The notes under the pieces were generated by a model that saw nothing but the letters and a program-made list of their open reading frames with translations, was not told the DNA's origin and made no database searches. Position numbers and translations under genes: made by a program. A DNA stretch of 64,000 nt from Euonymus europaeus (Eukaryota > Streptophyta > Magnoliopsida > Celastrales > Celastraceae): contig OY756970.1 of NCBI GenBank assembly GCA_963580455.1, forward strand, positions 11,284,001 through 11,348,000. The letters are read 5' to 3'. Within the stretch, counting starts at the first letter, position 1. Every line of letters starts with the position of its first letter. This document shows positions 47,000 through 59,250 of the stretch, in pieces.

Positions 47000-47048
47000 A
47001 AAAAAATTGGGGGCCCTGGGTGGCCGCCCTTGCTCAGGGCCGCCCCTG
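47000..47048 (-). mobile_element. hAT-type terminal sequence
   Basis: The reverse complement begins CAGGGGCGGCCCTGAGCA and continues to GGGCCCCCAATTTTT. This matches the GC-rich end typical of a common plant hAT group. The other end was not found in the window, so this is a truncated element lying to the left. Confidence 0.55.
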
Positions 47049-47686
47049 TGTCAAGGTGTTATTGTAAACTCTCTAAAACTCAAACAATCCAAAAGGCATA
47101 TGCTTCTCCTTTGGATGTTTTTCATTCACCTCATCTATTTTGTTTTCATCCAATGTATGTGATCTATCTTTCTCTGACCTTTTCTTCGCAACAGTTGGAA
47201 GATTATAGATTAGAAGGGAGTCACTATATCAACCCCTTCTTTTATTGACAATGATTCCATACGTTCTCTTGGAAACTGATTCTTAAGCTAACCATGAAAG
47301 ATAGGCATGCCGCGGCAATAATCGATAAGGAAATTTTGTGAGCTTTCTTGAATTGTTGTATTTCGTATCCATGTTCTGGGCAGTATTTGGTGTTTTTTTC
47401 TCTGTTTGCTTTTAAATAATTATTCTATTGAAGCTGATAATCAATGAAAAGAAAGTAATCTCTCTATATTTTGCTTAACTCTTGGAAAATTCCTCTGAAT
47501 GTTATAATGATTCCTCTAATGGAGCTAACCGTAGCCTCATCTGAATCTATAAAATTAGACAAAGTTGAAGACGAGGAGATGTGGTGGGCCAAGGGGATGA
47601 CTGAGCTCTACATGCATGCAATTGCGGTAAGCCTAATAAGAATTGGAAGACTGGGTTATATTCATTATATCGCTGACTATGAATTT
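47049..47686. other. apparently low-copy interval, no clear gene
   Basis: Contains an 84-codon open frame at 47471-47725 (VEDEEMWWAKGMTELYMHAIAV...) whose last part is LTR sequence. I do not recognise a protein domain and would not annotate it as a gene. Confidence 0.4.
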
Positions 47687-47691
47687 GTTAT

Positions 47692-49604
47692 TGTCACACC
47701 CCTCTCCCCACATAGGTATGGATGAGCACCCATGAATCTTAGAGGTATGACCAGCAGAGAACACTACGTTCCCCGAACTGGATTTTAACCAAACATCTAC
47801 CGTAACTACTATGAATCATAAAGGAAACTACAAAAGTACACACATAGATAGATAAATCCCAACAGACATCCCAAAATACCGTAGCATGCCAACCAGAGTG
47901 AACAGTGGAAAATCCAAAATATAATAGGAATGGGAAATAGATACTATACAGACACAAAATATTCCCCGTAGCAGCTACTTATCACATCTCATGCATCCTC
48001 GCGCTGATCATCCGATCCGGCTAACTCACCTACAAAACATGTGAATGAAAGCGATGAGCCACAAAGCTTAGTAGTGGTATGGGAAAAGGTTGATCAGAAT
48101 AAACAAAATGTACAACTCAAGAAGTATAAGTGGAATGAACAAAAACTTGAATAGAGATACCCTCCAATACCACCAAACTCAAATAAATCAGAGATAAAGC
48201 ATGAAAACCTTTAAGATATAGAAAGCATGAAGGAAATCATGAAATGATACACTGAAACAGATAATCGTCAATTTGTAGGGTGGACACCTAGTGGGCTCCA
48301 ACACTACCATCCTCAAGTACACCCTCCAATTATTACTCAACATAGCCCTTCTCAAATCCTTATAGCATCAGTAAATCCTTCCCTAGAGCCACCCTGATCC
48401 CTGCAGGGCGTCTCCCAGCCCAGGTACTCACCAAGACTGGATGAGGATCAAGCCTGGTGTGGTACTCGATAGCATCACCTACATCGAAGAGCGACTCTTA
48501 GGATGTACCTTACCTCAATCAGGTCTCCAAGTACGTACCCGATCTATTCCGTCAATAAATCATCTGGAGCCCACTAGGTGTCCACCCTACAAATGTGGGT
48601 CCCATGCACTACAAATCATCCATCACCATATAAGATCACCTAAGTACAGTCCTATCCGAACTCTTAGAGAAACCACAAAAATCGAAAGAGGACCCACCAC
48701 AGAGTGTGGGGCCCACGGGAGACTTGGCTCACAAGGGTGCAACCAGTCGTATAATCACAGACAAAAGTATCATAAAATAATAATAAAGTAGCAATTGCGG
48801 AATTAAAGCAAATCTGAGTTCAAACAGAGAAATTTCCAACCTTCAGAAATTTCACACAAACAGAAAAGTGAAAGCCTGTCGAATACGAAACCCCGCGGAA
48901 CCCCAAATAAAAGATGAGGCAGAATCTCTACCTAGAATATCGACTAATATCCCCTCGTAGTACCACCTCAGCTATTCGAAATCCGTACCAAAAATTCTAA
49001 ATCAGTCTCATGAATCGAAATACATATACAAATATCCAATACAGTTAAAATATATAAAAAGTCAACTGGATGGTCAAAACCAAGTGAAACTGGTCAAACC
49101 CGAGTCAAAGTTGCTATCACCGGAACCGGCATGCCATATATTAAAAGAAAGCTCTCAAAAATTTCAACCCAACAGTATCTGGCTCGTTCTGTAACTCCAC
49201 AAGAATCGAGCTCAAAAGTCACCGAAAAATCGCGAGCTTCTACTGTTGACTCTATCGTCCAAAGTGCACCATCTCCGGCGATTCAAGTTGGGTTTTATTC
49301 CTCTCTCAACAAGCTTCAATTTGATACCCTACTCGCAACAATCGGTCCACAAATCGCATGCTGAAGATGAAGAAAAATTTTATGGGTTTATTTTTGAAGT
49401 GATCCTGAAATTACCATTTTGCCCTTCCTTTATCCTAATTAAATCATTTAACTTCCAAAATTCATATTAACCTGAATTTAATTCCGATTTTAGTGATTCT
49501 TGCGCCAAAACTCTTATAAAAACATGTAGTATTTATTAAAAATAAAATATTATATATTAAATTTATTTTTTAAAAAAAAATAAAATTAGGGTCGGGATAT
49601 TGTA
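47692..49604 (-). mobile_element. solo LTR, diverged relative of the dimer LTR
   Basis: The plus-strand left end TGTCACACCCCTCTCCC and the following GATGAGCACCCATGAATC mirror the dimer LTR 3' end inverted. The right end GGTCGGGATATTGTA mirrors its 5' end, and AATAAATACTACATG and CGCAAGAATCA also match in order. GTTAT flanks both sides (47687-47691, 49605-49609). Length is 1913 bp versus 2234, mainly because the TTGAC-rich block is much shorter. No internal sequence adjoins, so it is a solo LTR. Confidence 0.88.
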
Positions 49605-49696
49605 GTTATAATTGTTGTAAAATAACTTATTCTCTTTGGTATTTTTTTTTTCGTACATTTTGCATGGAAGTACAACCCTGATGTCAACAAGAGAAG

Positions 49697-49701
49697 GTGA
49701 A
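49697..49701 (+). repeat. target-site duplication GTGAA (left)
   Basis: Repeated at 59246-59250 after the 3' LTR. Confidence 0.85.
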
Positions 49702-50193
49702 TGTATGGGCAAAAAACTATCTTTCACTCCATATGACATATAAGGCTTGAGAGCCCATGTCAGGCTTGTTGGCCCAATAACTGAAGGCTCATAAGCCCAT
49801 TAACTATTTCGTCACTAAAAGACCTACCTGCCTAAATAAACAAATAGCCCGTTAAGGCTCATTAAGCCTTGTCAAAGCCCACAGGCTAGGCCATGCATAC
49901 AATCTCACCAAGGGTGCAAGACGAATATCAAACAAAGGCCCAAACGACCCAACACGAGCTTAGAGCTTGACAGCTCATATACCACACGTGCCAAAAATGT
50001 GAGCTGAGATCCTATAACTATGAGTAGTCCAAGTCGCTAAAGCTCTCGATCATTTTCTCTGGCTCCATTTCTCTCTCTAAAAATCTATTCACTTCGCTCA
50101 CTATAAACCTTCTTTTGTACGACATTGTTCAATTGATCAAATTGTCAAAGGCCTCAATCAACATCTCTTTGATTGTAGATTTTTCTGTCTACA
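49702..50193 (+). mobile_element. 5' LTR of Tat-like element
   Basis: 492 bp, TGTATGGGCAAAA...TCTGTCTACA. CACTATAAACC near 50099 is a TATA-like candidate. Confidence 0.9.
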
Positions 50194-50196
50194 ATT

Positions 50197-50212
50197 TGGC
50201 GCCCACCGTGGC
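50197..50212 (+). other. PBS of Tat-like element
   Basis: TGGCGCCCACCGTGG begins 3 bp after the LTR. It is of the TGGCGCC type seen in Tat/Athila-like elements, not the tRNA-Met type of the other elements here. Confidence 0.75.
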
Positions 50213-50260
50213 GCTCGACAATCAACTCACGAGCCAACTTCCACATTGACGAGATAAACA

Positions 50261-51314
50261 ATGACTTCAGAAAGTTCAAATGAGTTCGCCTCCCATCTAG
50301 CAGCCCTGAAGGAGCAGATGGATCAGCAGTCAGCTCCGTCTATAGTACTCACAGATGAGAGCGCTGCAGTCCGTGTTGAAAACCTCTCACTGCACGAGAA
50401 AATAGACCAGCTACTTTCCCAAATAGCCACTCAACCCCAAACCTCTCGTACGCGTTCCGATGCATCGATCAGACCTTTCTCTAGTCTGAGTGAAACAACA
50501 CCCGGTGAGAACTCAAGTCGTTCGACACTACTAAATACAACTTTACCAGTATTGACAACACCCCTACCTCCACCCTCATTTTACCCTACAGTCAATACAC
50601 TAGATACCAACCCAAATGTCGAACCATTGTGTCAGTCGGTCGACTCTCAATGATTGACAGATATGGAGGCTTTCCTCCGTAGGCTCCCCGGTGTTCCAAC
50701 CCCAATAAAGAAGAGTCAACCATGGAGTTATGCTGACACATCCTTCGTCGAGCGGATATCTTCGGTTGAGATTCCTAGGAAGTTCAACTTCCCAAATATG
50801 TCCTTTTTCAACTGTCTGACATGTTTGTGGAGCAATTTGCTAGTAGTTACAAAGTGAAGAAGCCCTCAAACGACTTATATATAATCAAGCATACAGTTGG
50901 GCAGACCGTACACTCGCATTTGGATGATTCAATGCTGAAAAAATTCTTATCCCAAACTACAATGAAGAGACCGCAGTTTTTGGCTTTCGCAAATCTATGA
51001 TACCAGGTAGTGAAATCTATAAGGAATTAATCAAATTTTTGTGCGCAAATATGGAAGATGCATTAGCACGGGCATGGGCTCAGGTTAAATGGGAGGGAGA
51101 TGATGGGAATCAAGTGGCAATTGTTAAGCAAAATTATGTTCCGGACCGTCGTCCGGATGACTATCAATGCAAGAGAGGTCGCCCATTTGAGAACAATCGG
51201 TCAAACAAACGATCCAGAACATCTGGTCGTAGCCCCCGAAAACCTGAATATATGTTCAATGTAGAAACTGCAGAATTAATTTATATGCTGAAAGGCCTTG
51301 GTAACAAAGTATAG
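50261..51314 (+). pseudogene. gag of Tat-like element
   Basis: ATG at 50261 opens a hydrophilic N-terminus with a coiled-coil-like segment (LAALKEQMDQ, VENLSLHEKIDQLLSQI) and a Pro/Thr-rich linker. A TGA at 50651-50653 interrupts the frame, which then resumes with WSYADTSFVERISSVEIPRKFNFP. Capsid blocks QLSDMFVEQFASSYKVKKPSNDLY and DALARAWAQVKWEGDD follow in shifted frames, and a further TAG sits at 51312-51314. The order matches plant retrotransposon Gag, which forms the particle, with the segment before the capsid core apparently shortened. Non-functional. Confidence 0.75.
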
Positions 51315-51326
51315 TGGCCTAGGCCT

Positions 51327-52067
51327 ATGGGATCTCCGTACAACAGGACAGATACTACAAAGTGGTGTGACTTCCATAAGGACCACGGTCATTTGATGAA
51401 GGATTGTCATGGGTTGCGTGATGAAGTGGTTGAATTGCTCAACCGTGGCCATCTAAAGGACTTACTCTCCGATAAGAGGAAAACAACCATTGCCAAACGG
51501 AGAGACTTAACTCCACCCCAGCCTCCGTTAGCAATAAAGGATATTGGAGTTGTCATTGGTGGTTCAGAGGTCAGCGGTGTGTCCCATACAGCCGTTCGAA
51601 GGAACGAGAGAAATGCCAAAAATCCAGGGCTTCGTACGACAAGCTTACCAAACCCTTCGGGCCAGATTATCAGCTTCCTAGATGACGAGACCTCTCAAAT
51701 GATAAATCCGCACCACGATACTTTGGTAATCAACATCATGATAGCTAATTTTAACATCAGACGTGTGTTGGTCGACAATGGCAGCTCGGTGAACGTTTTA
51801 TTTATGAAATGTTTAAAAGAAATGGAGATGAGTGACTCACATATTTATGGTCAACCAACGGTATTGATAAACTTCATGGGGGAGCAGTTCTATACATTGG
51901 GGGAGATTGTTCTGCAAGTATATAGTGAAGGCATGAACCAGAATACTACATTCGTGGTTCTAGACAGTTCGTCTCCCTATAGTGTCATTCTTGGACGACC
52001 TTGGATCCACAAGTTAAAGGTTCTTCCCTCTACATATCATCAAATTATCCACTTCCCAAAAAAATAG
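51327..52067 (+). pseudogene. gag zinc-finger and aspartic protease of Tat-like element
   Basis: A 246-codon open segment follows in the same frame as the end of gag. Near its start is a Cys/His motif (WCDFHKDHGHLMKDC) typical of the Tat nucleocapsid. A protease domain comes at about residues 130-240, with the active-site motif VDNGSSVNVLF and C-terminal SVILGRPWIHKLKVLPSTYHQIIHFP. Protease would process the polyprotein. The segment is intact locally but cut off from gag and RT by stops. Confidence 0.8.
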
Positions 52068-52329
52068 GGGCTAAAAGAAATAAGAGGAGAGCAATCATCA
52101 TCCAGTAGTTGTTATAGTACCACTCTGAAAGGCAAAACTAGAGACTTATAGCGATTACAACACTCTGAGTTATAGGTCAACATTACTACAAATATCGATC
52201 AGAATAAAGCAGAGATGGAAGATTTGGATGATGTGCAAGTTCATCCAGAGCATCCAGATTGGATCGTTCATATTGGCGCACAGCTTGACGGTACAATAAG
52301 AAAATTACTTACTGATTTTTAACCAAAAA

Positions 52330-53325
52330 TCATGATTGCTTTGCTTGGTCACAGGAAGATATGACAGGGATTGACCTTGAGGTGGTTGTCCATAAACTAA
52401 AAGTCTACCCAAGTTATAGACCTGTCCAGCAAAAGAGGAGAAGGTTTACCTAACAAAAATCGGGTTATAAATGAAGAAATTCAAAAAATAATTAAAGTTG
52501 GGTCCATACGGGAAGTGCATTATCCGGAGTGGCTTGCCAATGTTGTCATTGTGAAAAAGAAGAATGGCAAGTGGAGAGTCTATACAGATTTCACTGATCT
52601 CAACAAAGCATGCCCAAAAGACCATTTCCCTTTGCCTCATATTGACATGTTGGTCGACGCTACGACGGGGCATGAATTGATGAGTTTCATGGATGCATTC
52701 TCAGGATATAACCAAATTCTTATGCACCCTAGTGATGAGGAGAAAAACTCATTTATCACTGAGCGGGGTATCTTCTACTACAAGGTTATGCCGTTTTGGT
52801 TGAAAAATACAGGTTCCACTTAACACAGATTGGTCAACAAGATGTTCTTCAATATGCTGGGTGTGACAATGGAGGTATATACCGACGACATGCTTGTGAA
52901 TTTTTTTTTTGCCAAACAGCACATGGACCATCTGAGACAGGCATTCGACATTCTCAGAAAAGTACGACATGAAGTTAAATCCGGCTAAGTGTTCATTTGG
53001 AGTGTCTGCGTGCAAGTTTCTAGTTTATATGGTAGCACAAAAGGGGATCGAGGTGAATCCAAACCAGATACATTCGGTTCTAAATATCCCCTCACCTAAA
53101 AATAGAAAAGATGTTCAACGACTAACAGGTCGAGTGACTGTATTAAGAAGGTTCATTTCCAGGTCGTCCGACAAATGCCATCGGTTTTATGATATTTTGA
53201 GAAAATCTAAGGACTTCGAGTGGACGAATGAGACAGAATTGGCACTACAACAGTTGAAGCAGTATTTGGTGTCCTCACATTTGCTATCAAAACCAAAAGA
53301 TAATGAGCCATTGTTGATGTAATTG
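52330..53325 (+). pseudogene. reverse transcriptase of Tat-like element
   Basis: Blocks YPEWLANVVIVKKKNGKWRV, FTDLNKACPKDHFPLPHID, MDAFSGYNQILMHP and FYYKVMPFWLKN lead to a TAA at 52821. The frame continues through VYTDDMLVN (YxDD motif retained, near 52877). A frameshift near 52960 moves to MKLNPAKCSFGVSACKFLVYMV and the thumb and connection (VQRLTGRVTVLRRFISR). Another stop lies at 53320-53322. Ordinary gypsy RT order, decayed. Confidence 0.85.
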
Positions 53326-54110
53326 GCAGTATTTGAGACTGCGGTGAGCACGGTACTCGCACAGGAGGATGGTGCACGACAGCTTCCAGTCAAATGTCTA
53401 CTTGATGCAGAGACACAATATTCTCACCTGGAGAAGCTCTCTCTAGCTTTTATAACCGCTTCACGAAAGTTGCGGCCCTACTTTCAATGTCATCCGATCG
53501 CTATGATTACTTCTTTTCCTCTCCAGATAGTTCTCCATAAAGCTGATGTTTCAAGGTGACTAACTAAATGAGCTATAGAATTGAGTGAGCACGACATCAG
53601 TTACAGACGCTGTACTGCAATGGAATCTCAAGTGTTAGCAAACTTCATTGCTGAATTCCCACCTGCTGTAGAACATCAACTGACGGAGGAGATGCTCACA
53701 ATAGTCAAACCTGCTAAGAACTTGTGGACTTTGTGGGTTGACAATTCTAGTAATGTGAATGGGAGTGGCCTTGGAATAGTTCTTATTTCTCCAGATGGAG
53801 TTGTCGTGCTGCAATCCATTCATTGCGGCTTTAAGGCCACGAACAACGAGACAAAATATGAAGCATTGATAGTTGGTCTAAAGTTCGCTCTATAGATGAA
53901 GATCGATCAAATTTTGGTTCGGTTAGATTCACAACGTGTTGTTAATCAATTGCTGGGGACATACCAGGCTAGAGGGTTGAGGATCGTTGCGTACCTAAAA
54001 ATGGCTAAGCAACTAAAAGACTCATTCTAGGAATTTGCAGTATTGCAAGTTTCCATGAATGAAAATTCACATGCAGATGCACTTGAAAACTTGGGATCAT
54101 CAATCCAGTC
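53326..54110 (+). pseudogene. RNase H plus second RNase H of Tat-like element
   Basis: The first RNase H remnant reads AVSTVLAQEDG...DAETQYSHLEKLSLAFITASRKLRPYF. After a stop (53557-53559) comes the hallmark second domain, LWTLWVDNSSNVNGSGLGIVL...FKATNNETKYEALIVGLKFAL. It continues after another stop with QILVRLDSQRVVNQLLGTYQARG and NENSHADALENLGS. This dual RNase H arrangement is characteristic of plant Tat-lineage elements. Confidence 0.8.
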
Positions 54111-54229
54111 GATCGAACCCCAAAACATACCAGTTGTTCACCTTGAGTCACCAACAGTTTGGAATGAAGGGGATCATATGTCAATGATCGACGACGATTC
54201 AAGTTGGATAGTTGAACTCAAAAATTATA

Positions 54230-55352
54230 TCTCCTCTAGTAGACTATCGGATGATAAAAAATGTTGCCCGAAGGATAGTAGCAGCATTTGCACGTTACAC
54301 AATCTTTAAGGGGAAGTTGTATCGACAGTCCTTTGTTGGACCACTTTTGCGGTGCGTCACTGCCACTGAAAGGGTCAAGTTCTTTCTGATTTGCATCAGG
54401 GCGAATGTGGTAATCACTATGGGGTAAGGAGTCTATCGAACCGAGCTCTTACAGCAGGCGACTTTTGGCCTACAATGCGGTACAACTCTACAAATTTTTT
54501 ATGGTTGTGTGACAAGTACCAACGATTTGCCTCAGTCTCTCATCTTCCGCCTAAAAGGCTGCATCCAACACTTACTCCACGGCCCTTAATGCGATGGGGA
54601 ATGGATATAGTAGGCAAGTTACCTGCTGCTAGGGGCCAACGTCAATCTGTGTTGGTTCTTACTGACTATTTCACCAAGCGGGTTGAAGCAGAAGCATTTA
54701 AATTGATCAAGGATCAACAAGTTAAAACTTTCGTGTGGAAACATATCATTTGTCGGTTCGGAATCCCTAAGGCTCTCTGTTCATCAGTCGAGACTTTCAA
54801 AATTTTTGCAACAAGTATGGGATAAAACTTCTCTTTTTTACTCCTCGGAATCCGTAGTCGAACGGACAGGCAGAATCATCCAACAAAACTATAATGAACG
54901 TCTTAAAGGAGTTCTTGGAAGGGGAAAAAGGGTGTTAAGTGGATGAGCTACCTGGTGTACTATGGTCGTACCACACAACAACTAAGTATGCTATAGAGGA
55001 AACCCCATTTTCTTTTGTATACGGTGAGGAGGCTATTATCTATATCGAGGCTGATTTACCATTAGCACGGTGCAAGCTGGTTAATCCCTTACTGAATGAC
55101 CACTTGCTTATTCATGAATTTGACACTCTGGAAGAGAAATGGGAAGCAACACCTGTAAAGGTCGCTATTTACCAGCAGAAACTTGCACGAAATTCCTACA
55201 AAAACTTCAGGGTTCAAGTATTTCGCGTTGCCAATTGGGTACTCAGACGTGTTTTTGAAAATACTAAGGAAATCGTTGTTGGGAAGTTGGTTCGACATGG
55301 GAAAGTCCGTACTACATCAGAGCAGTGGTCAGAAACGGAGCTTACAAGTTGA
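54230..55352 (+). pseudogene. integrase of Tat-like element
   Basis: Integrase segments in changing frames: a Zn-binding remnant around 54350-54520 (WPTMRYNSTNFLWLCDKYQRFA), the core WGMDIVGKLPAARGQRQSVLVLTDYFTKRVEAEAF and IICRFGIPKALCSS (near 54750). The expected second acidic motif is altered. The C-terminal part is LPGVLWSYHTTTKYAIEETPFSFVYGEEAIIYIEADLP. It ends at 55350. Dead by frameshift and substitution. Confidence 0.8.
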
Positions 55353-55849
55353 CCACGAAGGATGAATGAGAGTTGAACAACAGCTGGAATCCTAAACACC
55401 TCAAGCTTTATCACTTTTAGCTATTACCGATTTTTTAAATAAGAATACGGCCGTTCGAGAAAATTAAAATTTTGTTCGCTTATTGTTTCCTTTTGGATAA
55501 GAATTTGCATATCGTACATCATAGACGAGTTCAAAACCAAAAGATTAGCGTAACCTAACTGTACGACACAAAAGGCCATACGAATCTATTTAAGCTAGTG
55601 GGTTTCGGGGAGGCTTGTAAGCCCATAAAACATCCAGTCCCTAGCAATTATAGTCCCTAAGCCTGTACGACAACATAATATTCCCATAACGAGTTTCTAA
55701 ACTAAGTCAAACGAAAACACCAATGGAAAAGAAAATTAAGGTATTTAGTACATGCAACAGATTAACTGAACAACATACAATGAACGGACGAAAATCAAAA
55801 GTACTTAGATATTCATAAAAGAAAAGAAACAAAAGATAATCTAGGGGTC

Positions 55850-57945
55850 AACATCAGCTTCATTCGTCTCTCAAACATCTTCGAGAGCATTCATTTGTTT
55901 CTACCTCATCTTCTTAAAGTATCTTCAGATACTCCTCCCATTCAGCTATGCGCTTGTTAACCTCCCACGAATCGTGCTTCCCTTCGCTGTACTCTTTCAT
56001 TAATTTTCCAGAGGTACAGATGATGGCATCATCTGCAACCTCCTACACTTTGTCTTCCAGAAACGAGATCTTCTGATCAGCCATGGCCTTAGCTGTGTGG
56101 AGTTCCACAAGTTCCTTCTCTAGACTCTCTTTTTCTATCTTCATTTTCAAATGCTTAGTTTCAAAAGATCGGCAACACTTAAAGCTTGCTGCTCCGACCT
56201 TTTACAGATATCCAATTCCTCTTGCAGGTCTATGTGGTTGTTGTGAAGTTTTTTGCTATTCTCTTTCAGGGTGCGGTACGACTCCTTAAATGAAAGAATG
56301 ACTTCAAAAGCCCAGAATCACATAAGAACATGTTAGTTGGTTGAATGCATGAAACTGGGAATAGAGTTGTACAAATTTACCTGATAAAGGTTTTGAGCAG
56401 CAAAGTTACTGACACTCTCAGGTGTGGCCTTTTCAAATCTCTGCATATCTTGTGGAAATATCATGTCGATCGACACAGTTGAGAATTCCTCAGCATCACC
56501 AAATGCATAAGTCCATTCAGGGAACGAAAATTCGAATCCCTTTTTTTCTGATATGGCCTCGCTTCTTGCTCTTCTTTGGTTAGGCCGACCCTACCCTCTG
56601 TTCGACAATTTCGACAACTGGATTTTCCTCCACTTGGGGATCTACCTTATGAGTAGCATGATCTGCTGGCATTCTCGCTCTAGCTAGGCAAGCCCTTCTC
56701 CTTCAATTCATACCTGCAGAAGGGTCATCCATCACCACGGGGTTCGACATTGAGTCGTCTGCTAATCCGCGTTCTTCTATGGACAAAGGGTTTGTTAACA
56801 ATAATTTGTGTTTTAAAATCTCAAACGACCTAATGGTTGTTAATGCAACATGTAGATCCTGTAATTTGGGAATAAGGATACCTTCTCTTATGCCTTTGGC
56901 GAACGACCACAGTGTACTCGCTCTTAGAGTTCTCTCACTTAATAGAAATTCCCAAGTCCTATACTCCGACTTCGCTTCAAGGAATTTGGAGATTGTGCGT
57001 CACAAGTTGGCAATAATCGGGGGTTTCCCACTTAGTCGACCAGCAAAGAAACAAACAAATGAGTCTCAGTACATACTTTCTTGAAGTTATTCATAGGAAG
57101 AATACTCACTTGCGGCTTGCCAGGAGAGTGGAACCCCCATTATTCTTCACCAAACACCAATTCACCTCTCACGAAAAAATCTTTGTTCTTCCAACTACGG
57201 TTGTTCGACGTTAAATTCAATATGAGGTTCTCTTTCTCTGTCGTACGGAGGTAAAAACTGTATTGACCTTTTTCAAAAGAATGCACTCGCAGAAAATACA
57301 CATTTAGAAATTCTCTCAGGCCCAGAGGTCGACTGATCCGCTCCCCATGAACACAAATGGAAATGTAATAAATGCCAGCTGTTGGGCTTGAGTTGGCTCG
57401 GAGCTATGGTATAGTAGGCCAATACTTTTTTCACGAATCTAGGAATGGGAAAACGGAAGCCATTCTTGGAAGGCTACTCGTACATTCCAATCCAGCAAGC
57501 GATATCCCAATCAATCCTCTCGTGTTCTTTCGGGGCTCAGACCTCAATGTCGTCCAGGAAATTTGTATAAATATTTCAAACCAATAATTGTGTTCCCTTT
57601 AATGTTGGATTGAGGATTCCAAACCAACATATTCGTTGGTGTATCCTCTACATCGTACGACTCCGTCATATTTTCAAATAAAGGTAGCGCTACACCTATG
57701 CTAATACAAGGTTGTTCGACTAGTTGAGATAGTCTAACACCTGAAGACGTGTGGGTCAGCCTTTTATGGGTAACAATTCTTAATGGTACTTGTGAAGCCA
57801 CTTGTTCCTCCTCATCGCTTGACAGTTTGCCTGCCCCAACAGGAGTCACAGTAAGATGAGGTTGGGGTCGTTAGACATACTCATCATTGTGTTGTACTCT
57901 CACTTCATCTAAATCCTCTTCCCTCAACCTCTCCAACCCTTCCAT
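55850..57945 (-). pseudogene. antisense ORF (aORF) region of Tat-like element
   Basis: The minus strand between pol and the 3' LTR shows coding traces. ATG at 57945 (MEGLERLREEDLDEV), then a TAA, and an open frame from 57849 to 57544. In shifted frames a LREFLNVYFLRVHSFEKGQYSFYLRTTEKENLI...SWKNKDFFVRGELVFGE block (about 57150-57320) resembles the putative gypsy-type transposon domain found in plant aORFs. Near the 3' end is a coiled-coil-like region (about 56170-55920, SFLEDKV...WEVNKRIAEWEEYLKIL). A possible intron starts GGTAAAT near 56380. Additional antisense ORFs at this place are known in Tat/Grande-type elements; their function is unknown. Degenerate here. Confidence 0.6.
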
Positions 57946-58739
57946 TGTTATAAGTTGAAACCAAAGATCCTCTGTCTACACGAAACCACTACAAGGGGAA
58001 GAATATAGAGAAACAATGACAAGTGCACCAAGAAATAAGAGAAACTCACGAAAATAGGAAATAGAAAGAAGATCGCCACTCCTCTTATTGCAATAAGAAA
58101 TCGAAGGAAAAAAGATGGTTAAAGGTAGAGATAACAAACGAGTATAAGAAGAATTATCACCTGGCAAAGTGGACTCGCAGGAACTTAGAGAGAGAAGATA
58201 CAAAGGTTTTACTTGAGGCACAAAGATGTTTGAGAGACGAATGTAAGGTTCCAAACCTATTTCACGTTTAAAAGAAACCCTATGGGTGGTAACCAAGGGT
58301 TAACCCAAGGTTTACTTAGGCGCTGCTACCCTAATGATGACCGACAATAACTACAAAAGATATTGTGTACACATTCATCTATTTCCAAGAATGTTTCGGT
58401 AATTCTACCAATACTATTATGCCAAATGTCCCCAACCTAGCTGAAACGCCTCCAGCACGTAACCTCGACTGCCCTCGAGACGTGCATCCTCATTAATTAC
58501 TTTGAACATGAGGTCACATCGTACACAACTACATAACATACAAAAAACATATTGACATAGCAGGGCAACCTTAGTCGTGATTGGCTTTAAGGATGTCGTA
58601 CAAATGATCTTCTCTCATGATGACTGTATATTACTCGGATAGTATTGTGTATCCAATAAGGGACACTTTGTGTCATTCGACATCTATGATTATTTAGTAG
58701 AAGCCATTCTACTCTTCAAGCCAAGTTACTTGACTTCAA

Positions 58740-58754
58740 GAGTAGGGGACAAAC
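58740..58754 (+). other. polypurine tract of Tat-like element
   Basis: GAGTAGGGGACAAAC directly before the 3' LTR. Confidence 0.7.
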
Positions 58755-59245
58755 TGTATGGGCAAAAAACCGCCTTTCACTCCGTACGACATATAAGGCT
58801 TGAGAGCCCATGTCAGGCTTGTTGGCCCAATAAATGAAGGCTCATAAGCCCATTAACTATTTATTCACTAAAAGGCAACCTGCCTAAATAAACAAATAAC
58901 CTGTTAAGGCTCATTAAGCCTTGTCAAAGCCCACGGGCTAGGCCATGCATACAATCTCACCAAGGGTGCAAGACGAATATCAAATAAAGGCCCAAATGGC
59001 CCAACACGAGCTTAGAGCTTGACAGCTCATATACCACACGTGCCAAACATGTGAGTTGATATACAATAAATATGAGTAGTCCAAGCCTCTAAAGCTCTCG
59101 GTCATTTTCTCTGGCTCCATTTCTCTTTCTAAAAATCTATTCGCTTCTCTCACTATAAACCTTCTTCCATACAAATTTGTGCAATTGATCAGATTGTCGA
59201 AGGAATCAATCGACATCTTTTTGATTGTACATTTTTATGTCTACA
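58755..59245 (+). mobile_element. 3' LTR of Tat-like element
   Basis: 491 bp, about 9% diverged from the 5' LTR by eye. Ends TATGTCTACA, followed by GTGAA. Confidence 0.9.
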
Positions 59246-59250
59246 GTGAA

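Larger units (their letters stand above)
49702..59245 (+). mobile_element. complete, old Tat-like Ty3/gypsy retrotransposon
   Basis: LTRs (49702-50193, 58755-59245) flanked by GTGAA enclose a PBS, gag-protease, RT, two RNase H domains, integrase, and a 3.4-kb region with antisense coding traces. By eye the LTRs differ at about 44 of 491 sites (about 9%), so the insertion is far older than the dimer. All coding parts have stops or frameshifts. Confidence 0.9.

Noticed and set aside
47471..47725. 84-codon ORF before the solo LTR
   Set aside because: Its last part is LTR sequence and no domain is recognisable; not enough support for a gene.
57976..58296. 106-codon minus-strand ORF before the antisense reading region
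   Set aside because: Composition is Ser/Leu-rich with no domain; it fits an untranslated leader of the aORF better than a protein.
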